Part shown: piece after piece, positions 23,249-24,323 of the stretch
Numbering within the stretch: position 1 is the first letter of the stretch
Layout of the letters: the number at the start of each line of letters is the position of its first letter
Assembly: GCA_963596435.1 (NCBI GenBank)
Contig: CAVBMG010000049.1
Coordinates: 1 to 24,323, forward strand
Length of the DNA stretch: 24,323 nt
Direction: 5' to 3'
Source of the DNA: COE1 sp963596435
Lineage (GTDB): Bacteria; Bacillota; Clostridia; Lachnospirales; Lachnospiraceae
Made by a program: the position numbers and the translations under genes
Notes under the pieces: model-generated
What the model saw: only the letters and a program-made list of their open reading frames with translations
Told to the model about the DNA's origin: nothing
Databases searched by the model: none

Positions 23249-24250
23249 TCATATACTTGACAGTTCATATATCTTTCCTTTTATATATGCATACTCATTG
23301 CTACTTCCCTGACTTCCAATGGGAACAACAATATTATAATCTATGTACATAAATTCCTGTCCATTTATCGTTCCTATGTTTTTGATTCCTATATTACTTA
23401 TTCTATATATGCTCGTTTGTAAATTATAAGACAAGTTGCCGACTGAAAAGAATAATAATATCTCATCTATATTACCTAACTTTGCAAATGAAATTTGCAT
23501 ACAAACATCATCTTTTAATAAACCATCTTCATCAAACCATTCTGGTTCCACATGTTGATATAAATTGTACGCTTCATCATGCCCTGGAAAGAATAGAATT
23601 AATTTGAATGCTCCCTGTGTATCTCTTCCATACTTCAAACAAACCTTTTGCGTAATTGATGATAATATGCTAAATTCTTTAAACTGGTCAGCATAGTCAT
23701 ATATTTCCCGTCCTATATGGAATTCCTCAATTATATCACCTCTAAGGAGTAAATCTTTATCATACCTTTTTCTTCGTATTTCTTCCCTTACCCAGCCTAA
23801 CTGTGGATATTCTTCTATTTGCTTATTCATCCCAAGGTGGACTATGCCTGACAATTCATCTTTATTGGTATAATACCTACACAGCCTGCCTTGTTCAGCC
23901 TCTGTAACAAAAGATAAATACTTATCTCTTTTTTCTCCTTGTTCACTACATTCTATATCATTTTTTCCTCTTTTTATTATTGCCAGTATTGGTATCTTTT
24001 TCTCTTTGGCATATTCAAACTCTAAATAAGTAAAACTTTTATTCGTTTCTTTATCTATACTTCCCAAATGTCCACCTAAAATTAAGATATAGTAAGAACT
24101 TTCATCTATTAATTCTTTAATATATTCCATTTGTGGCTTATCTAATGCCGGAAATTCTTCCATTCCCGCGGGGAAATGCCCCATTTCCAGTATTGCTTTT
24201 TTTACAATAAGTCTTTCTTTCACTAAGTCTTTATAACTCAAACTTCGCAC
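23249..24250 (-). CDS. DUF4062 domain protein, apparently 5'-truncated
   Basis: Residues 6-95 match DUF4062: YKDLVKERL, AILEMGHFPAGMEEF, YIKELIDESSYYILILGGHLGSID, then FTYLEFEYAKEKKIPILAII. This fold is often the N-terminal module of multidomain proteins linked to signalling or defence. The normal first strand (a VFISST-like sequence) is missing: the frame begins at GTG just before SYKDL, with no Shine-Dalgarno, and an in-frame TAG lies at 24263-24265. The gene may therefore be truncated or frameshifted. The C-terminal part (about 160-333) is unrecognised, mixed alpha/beta, without a membrane segment. The base composition is visibly more AT-rich than neighbours, which suggests transfer. Its stop is about 80 bases before the kinase start, on the same strand. 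Confidence 0.65.
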   Translation of the reverse strand: MRSLSYKDLVKERLIVKKAILEMGHFPAGMEEFPALDKPQMEYIKELIDESSYYILILGGHLGSIDKETNKSFTYLEFEYAKEKKIPILAIIKRGKNDIECSEQGEKRDKYLSFVTEAEQGRLCRYYTNKDELSGIVHLGMNKQIEEYPQLGWVREEIRRKRYDKDLLLRGDIIEEFHIGREIYDYADQFKEFSILSSITQKVCLKYGRDTQGAFKLILFFPGHDEAYNLYQHVEPEWFDEDGLLKDDVCMQISFAKLGNIDEILLFFSVGNLSYNLQTSIYRISNIGIKNIGTINGQEFMYIDYNIVVPIGSQGSSNEYAYIKGKIYELSSI

Positions 24251-24323
24251 TTGAATAAGTGCCTATGTACCTTGAAAATTCAATAATAACTGGCATAAAA
24301 ATAGCATGAAACCGTCAGATTTT

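Noticed and set aside
24231..24315. Tail of another gene on the minus strand overlapping the DUF4062 start
   Set aside because: An open frame ends at 24231-24233 but has only 27 codons after a TGA at 24315-24317 and no recognisable content.

Overview
The window looks like a chromosomal segment of a gut-type, low-to-moderate GC anaerobic Firmicute, most likely a Lachnospiraceae member. This is judged from the gene set and style: a choloylglycine (bile-salt) hydrolase, an Opp peptide transporter with a C69 dipeptidase, a DUF1846 protein, an alanine/glycine:cation symporter, a flavodiiron protein, Gram-positive Shine-Dalgarno sites and Rho-independent terminators. No rRNA, tRNA, CRISPR array, transposase or integrase was seen. 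The assignment is inference from protein families; no database was searched.

Layout. 1-665 has no convincing gene but holds several hairpins and a long nested inverted repeat (455-657). 666-2435 (-) is a cytoplasmic GH13 cyclomaltodextrinase/neopullulanase, divergent from a glycerol-1-phosphate dehydrogenase (2701-3771, +). Their shared intergenic region carries a perfect 20-base operator-like palindrome. A bile-salt hydrolase (3821-4795, -) follows. Next comes an approximately 175-nt branched inverted-repeat element (4879-5053), then a complete oligopeptide ABC transporter, oppA-B-C-D-F, transcribed on the minus strand from about 11040 down to 5086. A structured oppA leader and a hairpin between oppA and oppB suggest that the binding protein is made in excess of the membrane subunits. 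Upstream on the same strand are the dipeptidase pepD (11189-12673), a TetR regulator (12752-13339) and a PanE-like reductase (13360-14286). A perfect palindrome overlaps the promoter of the panE-like/tetR pair and is a strong candidate for the TetR operator.

From 14423 to 20730 the genes are metabolic or housekeeping: DUF1846 protein (-), Gfo/Idh/MocA oxidoreductase (-), AgcS-type symporter (+), a secreted protein with a C-terminal His/Cys cluster (-), and a flavodiiron protein (-).

The right end (20808-24250, all -) is the accessory part. A compact three-gene operon encodes two small P-loop kinases, one lacking the Walker A lysine, and an orphan JetD-like (DUF2220) TOPRIM protein without the JetABC condensin genes of Wadjet. 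Behind a short gap sits a DUF4062 protein that seems to lack its N-terminal strand and has an unrecognised C-terminal half. This is the best candidate for an undescribed, possibly defence-related, cassette, but nothing in the sequence proves that function.

Functionally, the Opp system, the dipeptidase and the amino-acid symporter fit peptide and amino-acid fermentation. The amylase fits use of imported maltodextrins, the bile-salt hydrolase fits a gut habitat, and the flavodiiron protein fits oxygen/NO defence in an anaerobe.
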